DNA of 64,000 bases from Streptomyces albiflavescens (GCF_014645835.1 NZ_BMMM01000001.1:982834-1046833), one strand, 5' to 3'; counted from the first letter of the stretch, positions 17,639 through 26,002 are shown. Numbers and translations are program-made. The notes: generated from the sequence alone by a model not told the origin.

Positions 17639-18217
17639 ATGACCGCTACCTACACATTCGACGTCTTTTCCAGCCTCGACGGCTTCGGCGCCGCCGGCGG
17701 CAACTGGACCGGCTATTGGGGCAAGCAAGGCCCCGAGCTGCTCGACCACCGCCTCGCCCTGTACGGCGAGGAGCAGCGGATGGTCTTCGGGGCCAACACG
17801 TATCGGGCGTTCGCGCGGATGCTGGCCTCGAGCACCGAGGAGTCCGAGGTGCGTGACCCATGGGTCACACGGATGAGGAGCCTGCCGGCAACGGTGGTGT
17901 CGACCACGCTGGAAGGACCCCTCGACTGGCCGGATGCGAACGTCGTGAGCGGTGACGCCGTCGACGTCGTCGCTCGTCTCAAGGAGGAGTCCGAGGTGCC
18001 GTTGCGCTCGCACGGCAGCCTGTCGATGAACCGGGCGCTGATGGCCGCCGGTCTGGTCGACCGCGTCCAGGTGACGCTCTTCCCTGTGATCACCGGTCAG
18101 ACCGGGCTGGACCCGATCTTCCAGGGTGCGGCCGACTTCGACCTTGAGCTGATCGAGTGCCGGACGCTCGACGGCCACATCCACGAGCTCATCTACCGGC
18201 CCACCCTGCATGTCTGA
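17639..18217 (+). CDS. Dihydrofolate reductase-family protein (RibD C-terminal-like)
   Basis: A 192-aa protein starting at ATG 17639 with AAGGAA upstream. It opens with 'TYTFDVFSSLDGFGA', has 'RMVFGANTYRAF' and 'PATVVSTTLEGPLDWPDANVV' and 'LRSHGSLSMNRALMAAGLVD', then 'VTLFPVITGQTGLDPIFQ'. This is the pattern of the RibD C-terminal/DHFR fold group common in Streptomyces. They bind NADPH, but a real physiological substrate is generally not known. It looks complete and stands alone between IS scraps. Confidence 0.85.
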   Translation: MTATYTFDVFSSLDGFGAAGGNWTGYWGKQGPELLDHRLALYGEEQRMVFGANTYRAFARMLASSTEESEVRDPWVTRMRSLPATVVSTTLEGPLDWPDANVVSGDAVDVVARLKEESEVPLRSHGSLSMNRALMAAGLVDRVQVTLFPVITGQTGLDPIFQGAADFDLELIECRTLDGHIHELIYRPTLHV

Positions 18218-18287
18218 GTCCACGGGGCCAGATGTCAGGCAACTGTCAGGAGTGCGGGTCGGTTGAGATGTGTCACGCTGCGACGGG

Positions 18288-18682
18288 TTACTCGGGGCGT
18301 TCGACGAGGTGACCGTTCTCGAAGCAGGCGCCGGCCCGGACGAGGGCGACAAGGTGGGGTGCGGTCACAGCGCGCCGGCGGGGCGGACTCGACAAGGTTG
18401 AACACCATCGCCAGGGCGACGGCCGGGCTGCCCGCGCTGCGGGTGGCCTTCGTACGGAGTTTCACCGTGGAGAAGGACGACTCGATGGGGTTGGTGGTCC
18501 GCAGATGGATCCAGTGCTCGGCGGGGAAGTCGTAGAACGCCGGCAGCTCGTCGACCTCATCGGTGATCTTCTTCACGGCCTTCGGCCATTTCGCGCCGTA
18601 CGCCTTCTCGAACGCCTTGACGGCCTTCTTCGGCGTGGGTGCGGTCCTCGGCGTTGTAGATCTCCTGCAGGGCCTTCTTCGC
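18288..18682 (-). pseudogene. IS256-family transposase C-terminal remnant
   Basis: Minus-strand frames carry 'KKAVKAFEKAYGAKWPKAVK', 'FYDFPAEHWIHLRTTNPIES' and 'FSTVKLRTKATRSAGSP', the hallmark end of IS256 (mutator-type) transposases. A frameshift near 18390 and another near 18640 break it. After the shift the normal tail 'APHLVALVRAGACFENGHLV' runs to the TAA at 18290-18288. The N-terminal half is lost at the junction with the acyl-CoA dehydrogenase remnant. Confidence 0.8.
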
Positions 18683-19285
18683 CCCCGATCGCCAAGAGCC
18701 GGCCCTCCCAGTGGTGCCTGGAGGCCAACAACCTTGCCATCCAGGTCCACGGCGGCTACGGCTACACCCGCGAGTACAACGTCGAGCCGTTCTACCGGGA
18801 CAACCGCGTCAACCCCATCCACGAGGGGACGCACGGCGTCCACGGCCTCGACCTGCTGGGCCGAAAGGTCGTCATGGACGGCGGCACGGGGCTCCGCCTG
18901 CTCATCGAGACCGTCTCCATGACGACCGCCCGCGCGGCGGCCGCGGACGACCAGGCCGCCGGCTTCGGACGGCAGCTGGACGCCTCCGTCGCCCGCGTCG
19001 CCGCCGTGACACGGCGCCTGTGGGAGGCCGGGGACGCCGAGAGCGCCCTCGCCAACGCCTCGGTCTGTCTGGAGGCCGTGGGACACGTCGTGGTTGCCTG
19101 GATGTGGCTGGATGTGGCTGGAACAGATGCTGGCCGCCGCCGGACGCAGCGGCGCCTTCTACGAGGGCAAGCGCCGGGCGGGTCAGTACTTCTTCCGGTA
19201 CGAACTGCCCAGGACGGAGGCGCAGTTCGCGCTGCTGGGAAGCCTCGACCGCACCACCCTCGACATGCCCGCGGACTGCATCTGA
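18683..19285 (+). pseudogene. Acyl-CoA dehydrogenase C-terminal remnant with 10-bp duplication
   Basis: The plus strand begins mid-gene with 'QWCLEANNLAIQVHGGYGYT', 'VEPFYRDNRVNPIHEGTHGV' and 'GLDLLGRKVV', the FAD/acyl-CoA-binding part of medium-chain-type acyl-CoA dehydrogenases. It continues through the C-terminal helical domain. At 19101-19120 the 10 bp GATGTGGCTG are repeated in tandem. Removing one copy restores one frame from 'VVVAWMWL' into 'EQMLAAAGRSGAFYEGKRRA' to the stop at 19285. The 5' half is missing next to the IS256 remnant. Confidence 0.8.
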
Positions 19286-19334
19286 GCTTGTCCTACCTTC
19301 CAAGCGTGGGTCTGAGCCGGGCCTTCTGACGGCA

Positions 19335-19763
19335 TCAGTCGATACAGAACTCGTTGCCCTCGATGTCCTGCATCGGGATGCACGAATCATTGCCGTCATA
19401 CAGCGTTCGCACGTGTACCGCGCCGAGCGGGACCAGTCGTGCGCATTCGGCCTCAAGCGCGGCGAGGCGCTCTTTACCCACGAGTCCGGTGCCGACCCGC
19501 ACGTCAAGATGCAGCCGGTTCTTGGCGGCCTTCCCTTCGGGGACGCGCTGGAAGTACAGTCGCGGGCCCACACCTGAGGGATCAGTGCAGGCGAACCATG
19601 AATCCCGCTGCTCAGGTGGCTGCGAGCGCTTGAAATCGTCCCAAGTGGCAAACCCCTCCGGTGGCGGCGGTACGACGTACCCCAACACCTCGCACCAGAA
19701 ACGAGCGAGGCGCTCAGGTTCTGCGCAGTCGAAGGTGACTTGGAACTTCTTGATCGACGTCAT
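19335..19763 (-). CDS. VOC-family (glyoxalase/bleomycin-resistance fold) protein
   Basis: A 142-aa protein; ATG 19763 is chosen since the fold begins right there (MTSIKKFQVTFDCAEPERLA). It has 'RFWCEVLGYVV', 'LYFQRVPEGKAAKNRLHLDV' and 'YIPMQDIEGNEFCID'-like ending 'CIPMQDIEGNEFCI', typical of single-domain VOC proteins annotated as glyoxalase-like. Substrate unknown. The frame stays open far upstream through the MmyB-like remnant without a start codon, so translation most likely begins at 19763 or 19841. Confidence 0.85.
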   Translation of the reverse strand: MTSIKKFQVTFDCAEPERLARFWCEVLGYVVPPPPEGFATWDDFKRSQPPEQRDSWFACTDPSGVGPRLYFQRVPEGKAAKNRLHLDVRVGTGLVGKERLAALEAECARLVPLGAVHVRTLYDGNDSCIPMQDIEGNEFCID

Positions 19764-19841
19764 CGGTCCACCATATTGGCGCGTGCTGTTCACCGAGATC
19801 CCGGGTTTCATCGCCGTGCGGGTCGAGGTCTCGCGTGACAT

Positions 19842-20296
19842 GAGTAGCGCCTGTGGGTGGGAAAGCCGCAGGAATGCGGTGGCGTGGGGCGCGGTGGGGG
19901 CGAGGGTGTAGGTGACGATGGTGAGGCCGAGGTCGGCGGGGACTTCGAGGGCGTCGTAGTCGAGGTCGAGGTCGCCGACGTCGGCGTGGTGGAAGCGTTG
20001 CCGGCCGCTGCGGTAGTACTCGACGTCGTGGGCGTCCCAGCGCTGGGCGAATTCTTCGCTGTGGGTGGCGAGTTCGTCGATGAGGTCGGCGAGGTCGGTG
20101 TCGGCGGGGGTGCGGGCGGCTTCGGTGCGCAGGCTGCCGACCGCGTCGTGGGCGATGCCCTCCCAGTCGCGGTGGAAGCGTCGGGCTCGGGGGTCGCGGA
20201 AGACGAAGCGGGCCAGGTTGGGCGGCCGCTCGTCGCTATCGAGGGCCTCCTCGCACAGGGCGCGGGCGAGAGCGTTGGTGGCGAGGATGTGCCCTC
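19842..20296 (-). pseudogene. MmyB-like ligand-binding domain remnant of an XRE regulator
   Basis: The open minus frame between a stop near 20298 and the VOC gene reads 'ILATNALARALCEEALDSDE', 'RPPNLARFVFRDPRARRFHR', 'DWEGIAHDAVGSLRTEAART', 'EFAQRWDAHDVEYYRSGRQR' and 'HHADVGDLDLDYDALEVPAD'. This is the MmyB-like C-terminal domain of Streptomyces XRE regulators. The HTH half and a start codon are missing. It runs in frame, without a stop, into the VOC gene. Confidence 0.75.
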
Positions 20297-20298
20297 AC

Positions 20299-20335
20299 TG
20301 ATCGTGCCGCGGCGGAGCATGCCACGGCACGATCA
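20299..20335 (-). terminator. Hairpin after the SDR gene
   Basis: 11-bp arms TGATCGTGCCG (20299-20309) and CGGCACGATCA (20325-20335) with a 15-base loop. It lies 27 bp beyond the SDR stop codon on the minus strand, where a terminator is expected. Confidence 0.55.
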
Positions 20336-20361
20336 AGGGTTGGCGGGAAAGCGGTGTGGTA

Positions 20362-21039
20362 TCAGAGGCTGAAGACGCGTTCGGCCTCGTCGCGGTGGGT
20401 GGTGTGCAGCTCCCAGTAGACCGGGGAGATCTGTTCGGGCTTGGCTGTCGGGAATCCGGGGATGACCGACATGCCGATCGACACGTCGATGCCGACGTGG
20501 GCGGCCTGGACGCCGCTGTCGGCCAGTTCCTTGTGCAGGTTGATCGCCCAGTTGCGCAGCGCCGCGGCGGCGGCGTTGACGTTGCCGACCTGTGGCACGG
20601 GGTCGATGGACCCGGCGCCGGTGGTGTACAGCAGGGTGCCGGCGCCCGCCTCGCGCATCGCGGGCAGCACCGCCTGCGTGGCAGTGATCGCCCCGTAGAG
20701 CTGGAACTCCATCTCGTGCTGCACCTGCGCGGGCTCAGTCGCACTCGGGGTGGTCAGGACGGTCGAGTCGAGCCCCCCGACCGGGGAGTACTCCAGGACG
20801 TCGATGCCGCCGAAGTGTGTGGCAGCGTCCTGCAGCGCCTGGGTGAGCGCGTCGCGGTCGAGGACGTCGGCGGGGAAGGCGGCGGCGGTGATGCCGTCGG
20901 CGGCCAGCTTGCCGGTCATTTCGTCGAGCTTGGTGCGGTTGCGGGCGATCAGGGCGACGTTGTGGCCCTGGGAGCCGAAGGTGCGGGCGATGGCGAGGCC
21001 CAGCTGGGGGCCGGCGCCGACGATGGCGATGGTGGGCAT
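20362..21039 (-). CDS. Short-chain dehydrogenase/reductase
   Basis: A 225-aa NAD(P)-dependent oxidoreductase. The cofactor motif is 'IAIVGAGPQLGLAIARTFG', a GxxxGxG variant, followed by 'VALIARN'. The usual catalytic YxxxK is not visible at the expected position: the segment reads 'GAGSIDPVPQVGNVNAAAAA', so the enzyme is atypical. 'AHVGIDVSIGM' lies near the end. It is divergent from the TetR gene at 21166 and the shared region holds a clear inverted repeat; the regulator probably represses it. Confidence 0.82.
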   Translation of the reverse strand: MPTIAIVGAGPQLGLAIARTFGSQGHNVALIARNRTKLDEMTGKLAADGITAAAFPADVLDRDALTQALQDAATHFGGIDVLEYSPVGGLDSTVLTTPSATEPAQVQHEMEFQLYGAITATQAVLPAMREAGAGTLLYTTGAGSIDPVPQVGNVNAAAAALRNWAINLHKELADSGVQAAHVGIDVSIGMSVIPGFPTAKPEQISPVYWELHTTHRDEAERVFSL

Positions 21040-21069
21040 GGGAAGCCTTCCGAGTAGAGATGGATAGGG

Positions 21070-21137
21070 CTATCCGATTCCCGATCCGGAAAGCCCTATC
21101 CGGTTCACAGGGTGAGCGTAACACGGGAATCGGATAG
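21070..21137. promoter_or_regulatory. Paired operator-like inverted repeats in the SDR/TetR intergenic region
   Basis: CTATCCGATTCCCG at 21070-21083 is repeated as its exact reverse complement at 21124-21137. A second, nested pair GGATAGGGCT (21062-21071) and AGCCCTATCC (21092-21101) is also present. Their position between the divergent starts fits TetR operators for both genes. Confidence 0.7.
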
Positions 21138-21165
21138 ACCTTTCCGGTTTGCTAGTCTGGCTGGT

Positions 21166-21888
21166 ATGAACCCTCGGGACCAGCACACCGGCGGCAACGG
21201 CAGCACGGTCGACTCCGTCGCCCAGCCTTTGCGCAGCGACGCGGAGCGCAACCGGGCACGGATCATCGCCGCCGCGCGTACGGTGTTCGGCCGCGACGGG
21301 CTCAACGCATCGATGGCCTCGGTCGCGCGGGAGGCGGGAGTGGGGATCGCCACCATGTTCCGCCGCTTCCCCAGCAAGGAGGAGCTGCTCGCCGCGGTCT
21401 TCGCGGACCGGATGGACGCCTACGCGCAAGCCACCGCCGAGGCCCTCGCCGACCCCGACCCGTGGAGCGGCTTCACCGGCTACATCGAGACGGTCTGCGC
21501 GATGCAGGCTGCCGACCGCGGTTTCGCCGACATTTTGACCATGAGCTTCCCCGGCGCCGAGGCCCTGGAGGCGCGCCGCGCCGAGGCATATCAGGGTTTC
21601 CTTGAACTCATCGCCGGCGCCAAGGACAGCGGGCAGCTGCGTGAGGACTTCACCAGCCGGGACCTCGTCCTGCTGCTCATGGCCAACGCCGGCGTCCTGA
21701 CCGCCACCGGCGACGCGGCCCCAGACGCCTGGCGCCGCCTTGTGGCGTGGATGATCCAGTCCTTCCGAGCCCCCGCCCGCGGCCCGCTGCCGGACCCGCC
21801 GGAGGACGCCGCGCTGTATCAGGCAATGCTCCGCGCAAGCCGGGACATCACCGCATCCGAAGCCGGAAAGGGCGGGAGGGGGAAGTAA
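21166..21888 (+). CDS. TetR/AcrR-family regulator
   Basis: A 240-aa regulator. ATG 21166 is preferred over the upstream start at 21112, since the latter would overlap the operator. The DNA-binding domain is '[20 protein letters not shown]', '[20 protein letters not shown]' and '[12 protein letters not shown]'. The rest is a helical ligand domain. It faces the SDR gene with the inverted repeats between. Autoregulation and repression of the SDR gene are likely. Confidence 0.9.
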   Translation: MNPRDQHTGGNGSTVDSVAQPLRSDAERNRARIIAAARTVFGRDGLNASMASVAREAGVGIATMFRRFPSKEELLAAVFADRMDAYAQATAEALADPDPWSGFTGYIETVCAMQAADRGFADILTMSFPGAEALEARRAEAYQGFLELIAGAKDSGQLREDFTSRDLVLLLMANAGVLTATGDAAPDAWRRLVAWMIQSFRAPARGPLPDPPEDAALYQAMLRASRDITASEAGKGGRGK

Positions 21889-21982
21889 CCGGGGACCCGG
21901 CCGGCACCCCGGATCACAGCTGCAGAAAACACGGGGAACGTCTCGGCCGCCTCGGCTTGAACTGGCCCCGCGCGGGCGGACG

Positions 21983-22279
21983 ATGCTCAGCATCTGGCAG
22001 GGCGACTTCCCCTCGGAGTACACGGGTCTCGGCGGACCCGGCACCGTACCCGCGCATTCCTATCACCCCAACGGCTACGGCCTCTTCAACACCGTGGGAA
22101 ACGTGTGGGAGTGGACGGCCGACTGGTTCGTCCCGGACATCTCCCGCGTCATGCGCGGCGGCTCATACCTGTGCCACGACTCGTACTGCAACCGCTACCG
22201 CGTCGCGGCCCGCAGCCGTAACACCCCCGACAGCTCGACGGGCAATATCGGCTTCCGCGTGGCGGCCGACGGCCGGTAG
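21983..22279 (+). pseudogene. Formylglycine-generating enzyme C-terminal remnant
   Basis: About 98 residues of an FGE/sulfatase-modifying factor remain: '[12 protein letters not shown]', '[20 protein letters not shown]', '[20 protein letters not shown]', '[20 protein letters not shown]' and 'GNIGFRVA'. Both active-site Cys of the family (GSYLC and SYC) are kept. The N-terminal two thirds are missing and the loop after DWF is shorter than usual, so an internal deletion also occurred. There is no sulfatase nearby. Confidence 0.75.
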
Positions 22280-22383
22280 CGCGCTCCCTGGCGGGAGGGA
22301 GTAGCCCCCGGGGACCACAACCTCAGACCAGATTCACCGAGCGAGCCGACGTCGCCTCGATCTCCTCCGCGAGCTCGGCCGGC

Positions 22384-22479
22384 ATGACGGCCATGAAGCC
22401 GCTCGGCCTGCTGCTGGGCGGGATGGTCACCGCCGCAGACACCGGCGACCGCACCGCCGCCCATGTGTCCGGCAGCTGA
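22384..22479 (+). pseudogene. Probable IS5-group DDE transposase scrap
   Basis: A 31-codon frame contains 'LGLLLGGMVTAADTGDRTAA', which resembles the strand after the first catalytic Asp in IS5-group transposases of Streptomyces (…LLLGVMVTAADTGDRAAA…). It ends at a stop soon after. Small size limits certainty. Confidence 0.4.
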
Positions 22480-22531
22480 CCGCGCCCGGCCCTCTCGGAG
22501 CTGAACGCGGCCGGTCGCGCCCCGACCGCGG

Positions 22532-23215
22532 CTACGCGCTGGGCGGCGAACACTCGATGCCGGAGACCGTCGTGGCCGCCGAAGGCGTCTGGTCGGGCGC
22601 GGGGGCGGCGCCCTCGTCGAGCCCACGGCCGGTGTGGACCCGCAGCAGTCCTTCGATGCCGCGCAGCAGGGTCTCGCCGGCCTGGACAGGGTCGCCGAGG
22701 TAGCCGGCGCTCATCGCGCCGTCCCGGAGCATCACGTAGTGCCGTCCGGCGTGCTCGGCGGCCTGAGCCGCGATCTCGGCGAACAGTCCGGTGATCGTCT
22801 GCAGGTACCACTCGCGGTGTTGCACGACGGCCCGGTGGACCGGGTGGTCGGGAGTGGGGAATTCCGCTGCCGCGTTGAGGAAGGCGCATCCGCGGTACCC
22901 GGGCGAGCGGATCTGCTCGACCAGGGACGCGCCGATGCCCCGCAGGATGCCGTCGGTCGGCAGGTCCGCGGCCATCAGGGAGCCGATCTGGGTGCGGATC
23001 GCCTGGTCGACACTTCCGATGTAGGCGACGGCCAGGTCTTCTTTGCTGCGGAAGTGGCGGTAGAAGGTGGCGTTGGTGATCTTCGACTCGGCGACCAGGC
23101 GGTCGACGCCCACCGTGTGGATGCCCTCCGCGTAGAAGAGCTGCCCGGCGGTCTTCAGGAGCCGCTCCCGGGCCTCGGAGACCCTCCTGCCGGTACCGGC
23201 TTCCGTCTGCGTCAT
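22532..23215 (-). CDS. TetR/AcrR-family regulator
   Basis: A 227-aa protein from ATG 23215. The HTH is 'ARERLLKTAGQLFYAEGIHT', 'VGVDRLVAESKITNATFYRH' and 'FRSKEDLAVAYI'. The ligand domain has 'SPGYRGCAFLNAAAEFPTPD', a TetR_C type seen in repressors beside oxidoreductase or hydrolase genes. The divergent target is now only a broken alpha/beta hydrolase gene. An 18-bp palindrome lies 69 bp upstream of the start. Confidence 0.9.
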   Translation of the reverse strand: MTQTEAGTGRRVSEARERLLKTAGQLFYAEGIHTVGVDRLVAESKITNATFYRHFRSKEDLAVAYIGSVDQAIRTQIGSLMAADLPTDGILRGIGASLVEQIRSPGYRGCAFLNAAAEFPTPDHPVHRAVVQHREWYLQTITGLFAEIAAQAAEHAGRHYVMLRDGAMSAGYLGDPVQAGETLLRGIEGLLRVHTGRGLDEGAAPAPDQTPSAATTVSGIECSPPSA

Positions 23216-23283
23216 ATCGCCCAATGTAGCAGGTAGAACGATCTCTCTTGTTTTGGTGGCAGGAGTGTGCCAGGCTGCAGATA

Positions 23284-23301
23284 AGAGAGAACGTTCTCTC
23301 T
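23284..23301. promoter_or_regulatory. TetR operator-like palindrome
   Basis: AGAGAGAACGTTCTCTCT is a perfect 18-bp palindrome in the region between the TetR gene and the remnant hydrolase. A similar half site (AGAACGATCTCTCTT) occurs near 23236-23250. This matches the size and shape of operators bound by TetR proteins of this type. Confidence 0.7.
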
Positions 23302-23321
23302 ACTTCGAAGGGAAGTTTCCT

Positions 23322-23829
23322 GTGATCCGTCCTGCCGTCCGTCCCTCACTCCGGCACCGGGCGACCCGAACGTCAGGGCGCTGGTGTACGTCGCGGCCCT
23401 GGTGCCGGACACCGACGAGACGCCGGCCGACCTGACCTCCCGTCCCGTCGCCCGCCCGTTCCGGCCCTGCCGCTGCAGCAGGTGGCCGTCACGCAGCCGG
23501 ACGGAACCCCCGGCACCGACCTCTCCATCGAACCGTTCAAGTTCCGGGAGACCTTCCCCGCCGACGTCAGCCCGGCCCAGGCGGCCGACCTGACCGACGC
23601 GCAGGAACCGGCCAGCACCGCGACGAGCACCCAGCCCGCCTCGCGGTCCATCCCCTCGTGGTACCTGGTCGCCAAGCAGGACCACGCGCTCAGCCCGGAC
23701 CTCAAGCACTGGATGGCCGAGCGCGCCGGAGCGCACACCGTGGAGATCAGCGCCTCACACGCCGTCATGGTCAGCCACGCCGCTGCGGTCGAGAACCTGA
23801 TCGAGCAGGCGGACCGTGGCACCCGCTGA
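23322..23829 (+). pseudogene. Alpha/beta hydrolase remnant
   Basis: Two frames hold parts of one esterase-like protein: 'DPNVRALVYVAALVPDTDET' (upstream, from about 23367), then after a frameshift near 23465 'GTDLSIEPFKFRETFPADVS', 'IPSWYLVAKQDHALSPDLKH' and 'SASHAVMVSHAAAVENLIEQ'. The catalytic Asp/His region is kept but the N-terminal half with the Ser elbow is deleted: the start region after 23322 jumps straight to the middle. It lost its function while its TetR neighbour stayed intact. Confidence 0.7.
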
Positions 23830-23935
23830 CGCACCCCGCCGCCCGCTTCGGAAAAGCCCGCCTGACCAGGCCCGGGCGGCCGAACCCGTCCCGTACCCAT
23901 CTCCGTACTCATTCCCGCACTCACTGGAGAACCCC

Positions 23936-24493
23936 ATGACATCCGCCGCCTCCGTCGAGCACGTCAGCGCCACACCCGCCCTGCGCCGGCTGTACGTCAT
24001 CCGCTTCGTCTTCGCCGCCGCGTGGGCCGCGCTCCTGCTGGTGTCCGGCTCCGACCTCACCACTGAGGCCAAGCTGCTGCTGTTCGTCTATCCCGCCTTC
24101 GACGTGGCCGCGGCCGTCGTCGACGCCAGGTCGGCGCGCGCCGCCGGGCCGATCAAGGGCCTGTACGCCAACATGGCCGCCAGCGCGCTCGCCGCCGTCG
24201 GCATCGCGGTCGCCAGCACCTCGGACGTCGCCAACGTGCTGCGCGTCTGGGGCGCGTGGGCCATCGTCTCCGGCCTCATCCAGCTCCTCGTAGGCGTCGC
24301 GCGCCGGCCGATGGGCGGCCAGTGGGCCATGATCCTCAGCGGCGGCATCTCCGTCCTCGCCGGCGCGACCTTCATCCGAAGCGCCACACAGGACGACCCC
24401 TCGCTGACCACCCTCGCCGGCTACGCCACGCTCGGCGGGATCTTCTTCCTCGTCTCGGCGATCCGCCTGTCCCGCTCGACCCCCAGGGGCTGA
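23936..24493 (+). CDS. Multi-pass membrane protein (DUF308/HdeD-like pattern)
   Basis: A 185-aa protein from ATG 23936, preceded by TGGAGAA. It has about six hydrophobic segments, for example 'YVIRFVFAAAWAALLLVSG', 'LLLFVYPAFDVAAAVVD', 'MAASALAAVGIAVA', 'GAWAIVSGLIQLLVGVA', 'WAMILSGGISVLAGATFI' and 'GYATLGGIFFLVSAIRL'. The pairwise repeated helices resemble the HdeD/DUF308 group, but I am not certain. It follows the remnant hydrolase on the same strand and may once have been in its operon. Confidence 0.65.
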   Translation: MTSAASVEHVSATPALRRLYVIRFVFAAAWAALLLVSGSDLTTEAKLLLFVYPAFDVAAAVVDARSARAAGPIKGLYANMAASALAAVGIAVASTSDVANVLRVWGAWAIVSGLIQLLVGVARRPMGGQWAMILSGGISVLAGATFIRSATQDDPSLTTLAGYATLGGIFFLVSAIRLSRSTPRG

Positions 24494-24539
24494 CCCGCGT
24501 CGACCAAGGATCGCGGAGACCAGACGCAGCACGCGAGTC

Positions 24540-24640
24540 GGGACGTACCCGACAAGGTCCGGCTCGGCGACAGGCCGGTGCGGCGGACGGCGTTCGGCAC
24601 CATGAGGCTGGCCGGGCCGGGGATCTGGGGGCCGCCGGCG
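24540..24640 (+). pseudogene. Aldo/keto reductase N-terminal remnant
   Basis: About 33 codons read 'VRLGDRPVRRTAFGTMRLAG' followed by P-G-I-W-G-P-P, the usual opening of actinobacterial aldo/keto reductases (…VRRLGFGAMRL.GPGIWGPP…). It stops abruptly at the junction with the antisense RelE-like remnant. Confidence 0.6.
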
Positions 24641-24880
24641 GTCACCTCGATCTGCCAGCGGTCCATCGCCTCGCCCCGGTGCTTGCCCCGGGCCGGCTCT
24701 CCCTTGAACCGGAGGTGGTGCTCGGTCCGTGTGGCCGGGGCCGCGTCGGTCCGCATGAGGATCCATGCCGCGCGGGTATTGCCCGCAGCCCGGGTGCTCA
24801 ACTGCTCCCAGCCCTTGGCGGCGTCGCCGTTGGCGAAGCGGATGTCCCACTCGTCCTGGGCGGGCGGTGGGGCGGCGCAT
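24641..24880 (-). pseudogene. RelE-like toxin remnant with partner frame upstream
   Basis: The minus strand reads 'DEWDIRFANGDAAKGWEQLS', 'TRAAGNTRAAWILMRTDAAP' and 'RWQIEVTAGG', like Streptomyces RelE/ParE-type proteins. ATG 24880 is out of frame by one base and the C terminus is cut at the aldo/keto junction. Immediately upstream another frame, to about 25000, encodes 'VKVAYAAELTPGAVELTDNE', which could be the antitoxin; it overlaps the toxin start. The pair is no longer functional. Confidence 0.45.
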
Positions 24881-25029
24881 GCTGAGCCTCCTCGATCTCG
24901 TTGTCGGTGAGCTCGACGGCCCCAGGAGTCAACTCGGCGGCGTACGCGACTTTGACGTGCCCGGCTGACCAGGACTCGGCGGCGGATGCACTGACGCCGA
25001 GCAGGCGTTGGGCAAGGCAGCGCGTCTGC

Positions 25030-25629
25030 TCACTGGTCGGGGTCGGACCAAGTCGCCACAAGGGCTCGCCGATCTGGAAAGCGGGGACCGGAGACCATCT
25101 CCTGGGTCGTCTCACCGTTGAGCCAGCACACTTGCTCGGGGCCGCCGTCGCCGGTGTCGAACAGGCAGCACACTCCGCCGCTGGCGGCGGTGAGGCCGGT
25201 GAACACCTCCCTGACGCGGGCCGACCGCGCGAACATGCGGCTCATCGCCGACGTCGCTGCCCAGAACTCCGCTGACGCGTAACGAGGATGCAGCAAGGAC
25301 TCGAACCGGATCGTCAGGTAGACGTACCCGATCCCGACTCGCCCGTCCTCCTCAGTTTCATGGCCGTGTGCCTCTCCGTACTCGCGCACCGCGTCATCGA
25401 CGCCGAACATGATGGACGTGTCGAGCTCGAGCGTGCTGCTTGTGGAGCAGTCGACCGGGTCGCTCTTGAAGTGGGACGTGAACGGGAGGACGAGCCGGTC
25501 ACCGCCGGGCAGTGTGAGCTCAAGCGGCGGCACGTCACGGGTCGGTGGCGCCAGCTCGGCCAGATTGGCCAGCGCCCTGGCGACGTTCCGGGGACGCAGG
25601 TAGATGTCGTAGCCGTAGGTCAGCCCCAT
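25030..25629 (-). CDS. Conserved hypothetical protein
   Basis: A 199-aa soluble protein; ATG 25629 is chosen since the upstream extension is low complexity. It starts MGLTYGYDIYLRPRNVARAL and has 'PLELTLPGGDRLVLPFTSHF', 'GYVYLTIRFESLLHPRYASA' and 'GVCCLFDTGDGGPEQVCWLN'. No catalytic motif is obvious. The pattern recalls small Streptomyces proteins that occur singly. Function unknown. Confidence 0.65.
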   Translation of the reverse strand: MGLTYGYDIYLRPRNVARALANLAELAPPTRDVPPLELTLPGGDRLVLPFTSHFKSDPVDCSTSSTLELDTSIMFGVDDAVREYGEAHGHETEEDGRVGIGYVYLTIRFESLLHPRYASAEFWAATSAMSRMFARSARVREVFTGLTAASGGVCCLFDTGDGGPEQVCWLNGETTQEMVSGPRFPDRRALVATWSDPDQ

Positions 25630-26002
25630 TTTTTCCCCCTCTGCTGAGCCGAACCGCACCTTCTCATGACCCGCCCTTGGGGAGCCTGCCGGTTTCGGAG
25701 AGACGCGCCTATCCGGCGCCACAGTCGTTTCCAGCTGCTCCTTGCTTGCGTGGGATCACCGTGATGTGTCTACCGGCCCTTGTGAGGCGGGTTCTGATGG
25801 TGCGTCACCCGTCTGCATGGCGCGGGCGTGGACGCACGCCGAGGGGCCGGTGGGGCTGGTCGCTGCGCCTGCACCCGCTGCCGTCCCGATAGCGAACTCG
25901 GGATCGTCGGCTTGGCGTCTCTTGCTTCGGCAGGCCCTGCACGTGCCCGGAACTGTGGCTTCCACCACGGTGAATGTGGTCTTGTTCTGGTGAGATCGCC
26001 GG
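25630..26002. other. Intergenic region between divergent hypothetical genes
   Basis: It contains the promoters of both neighbours. I see no RNA gene or conserved frame. Confidence 0.45.

Noticed and set aside
24909..24935. TTGTCGGTG as another damage promoter
   Set aside because: It lies inside a remnant coding frame, has no TAnnnT hexamer 8 nt later and no start codon follows.
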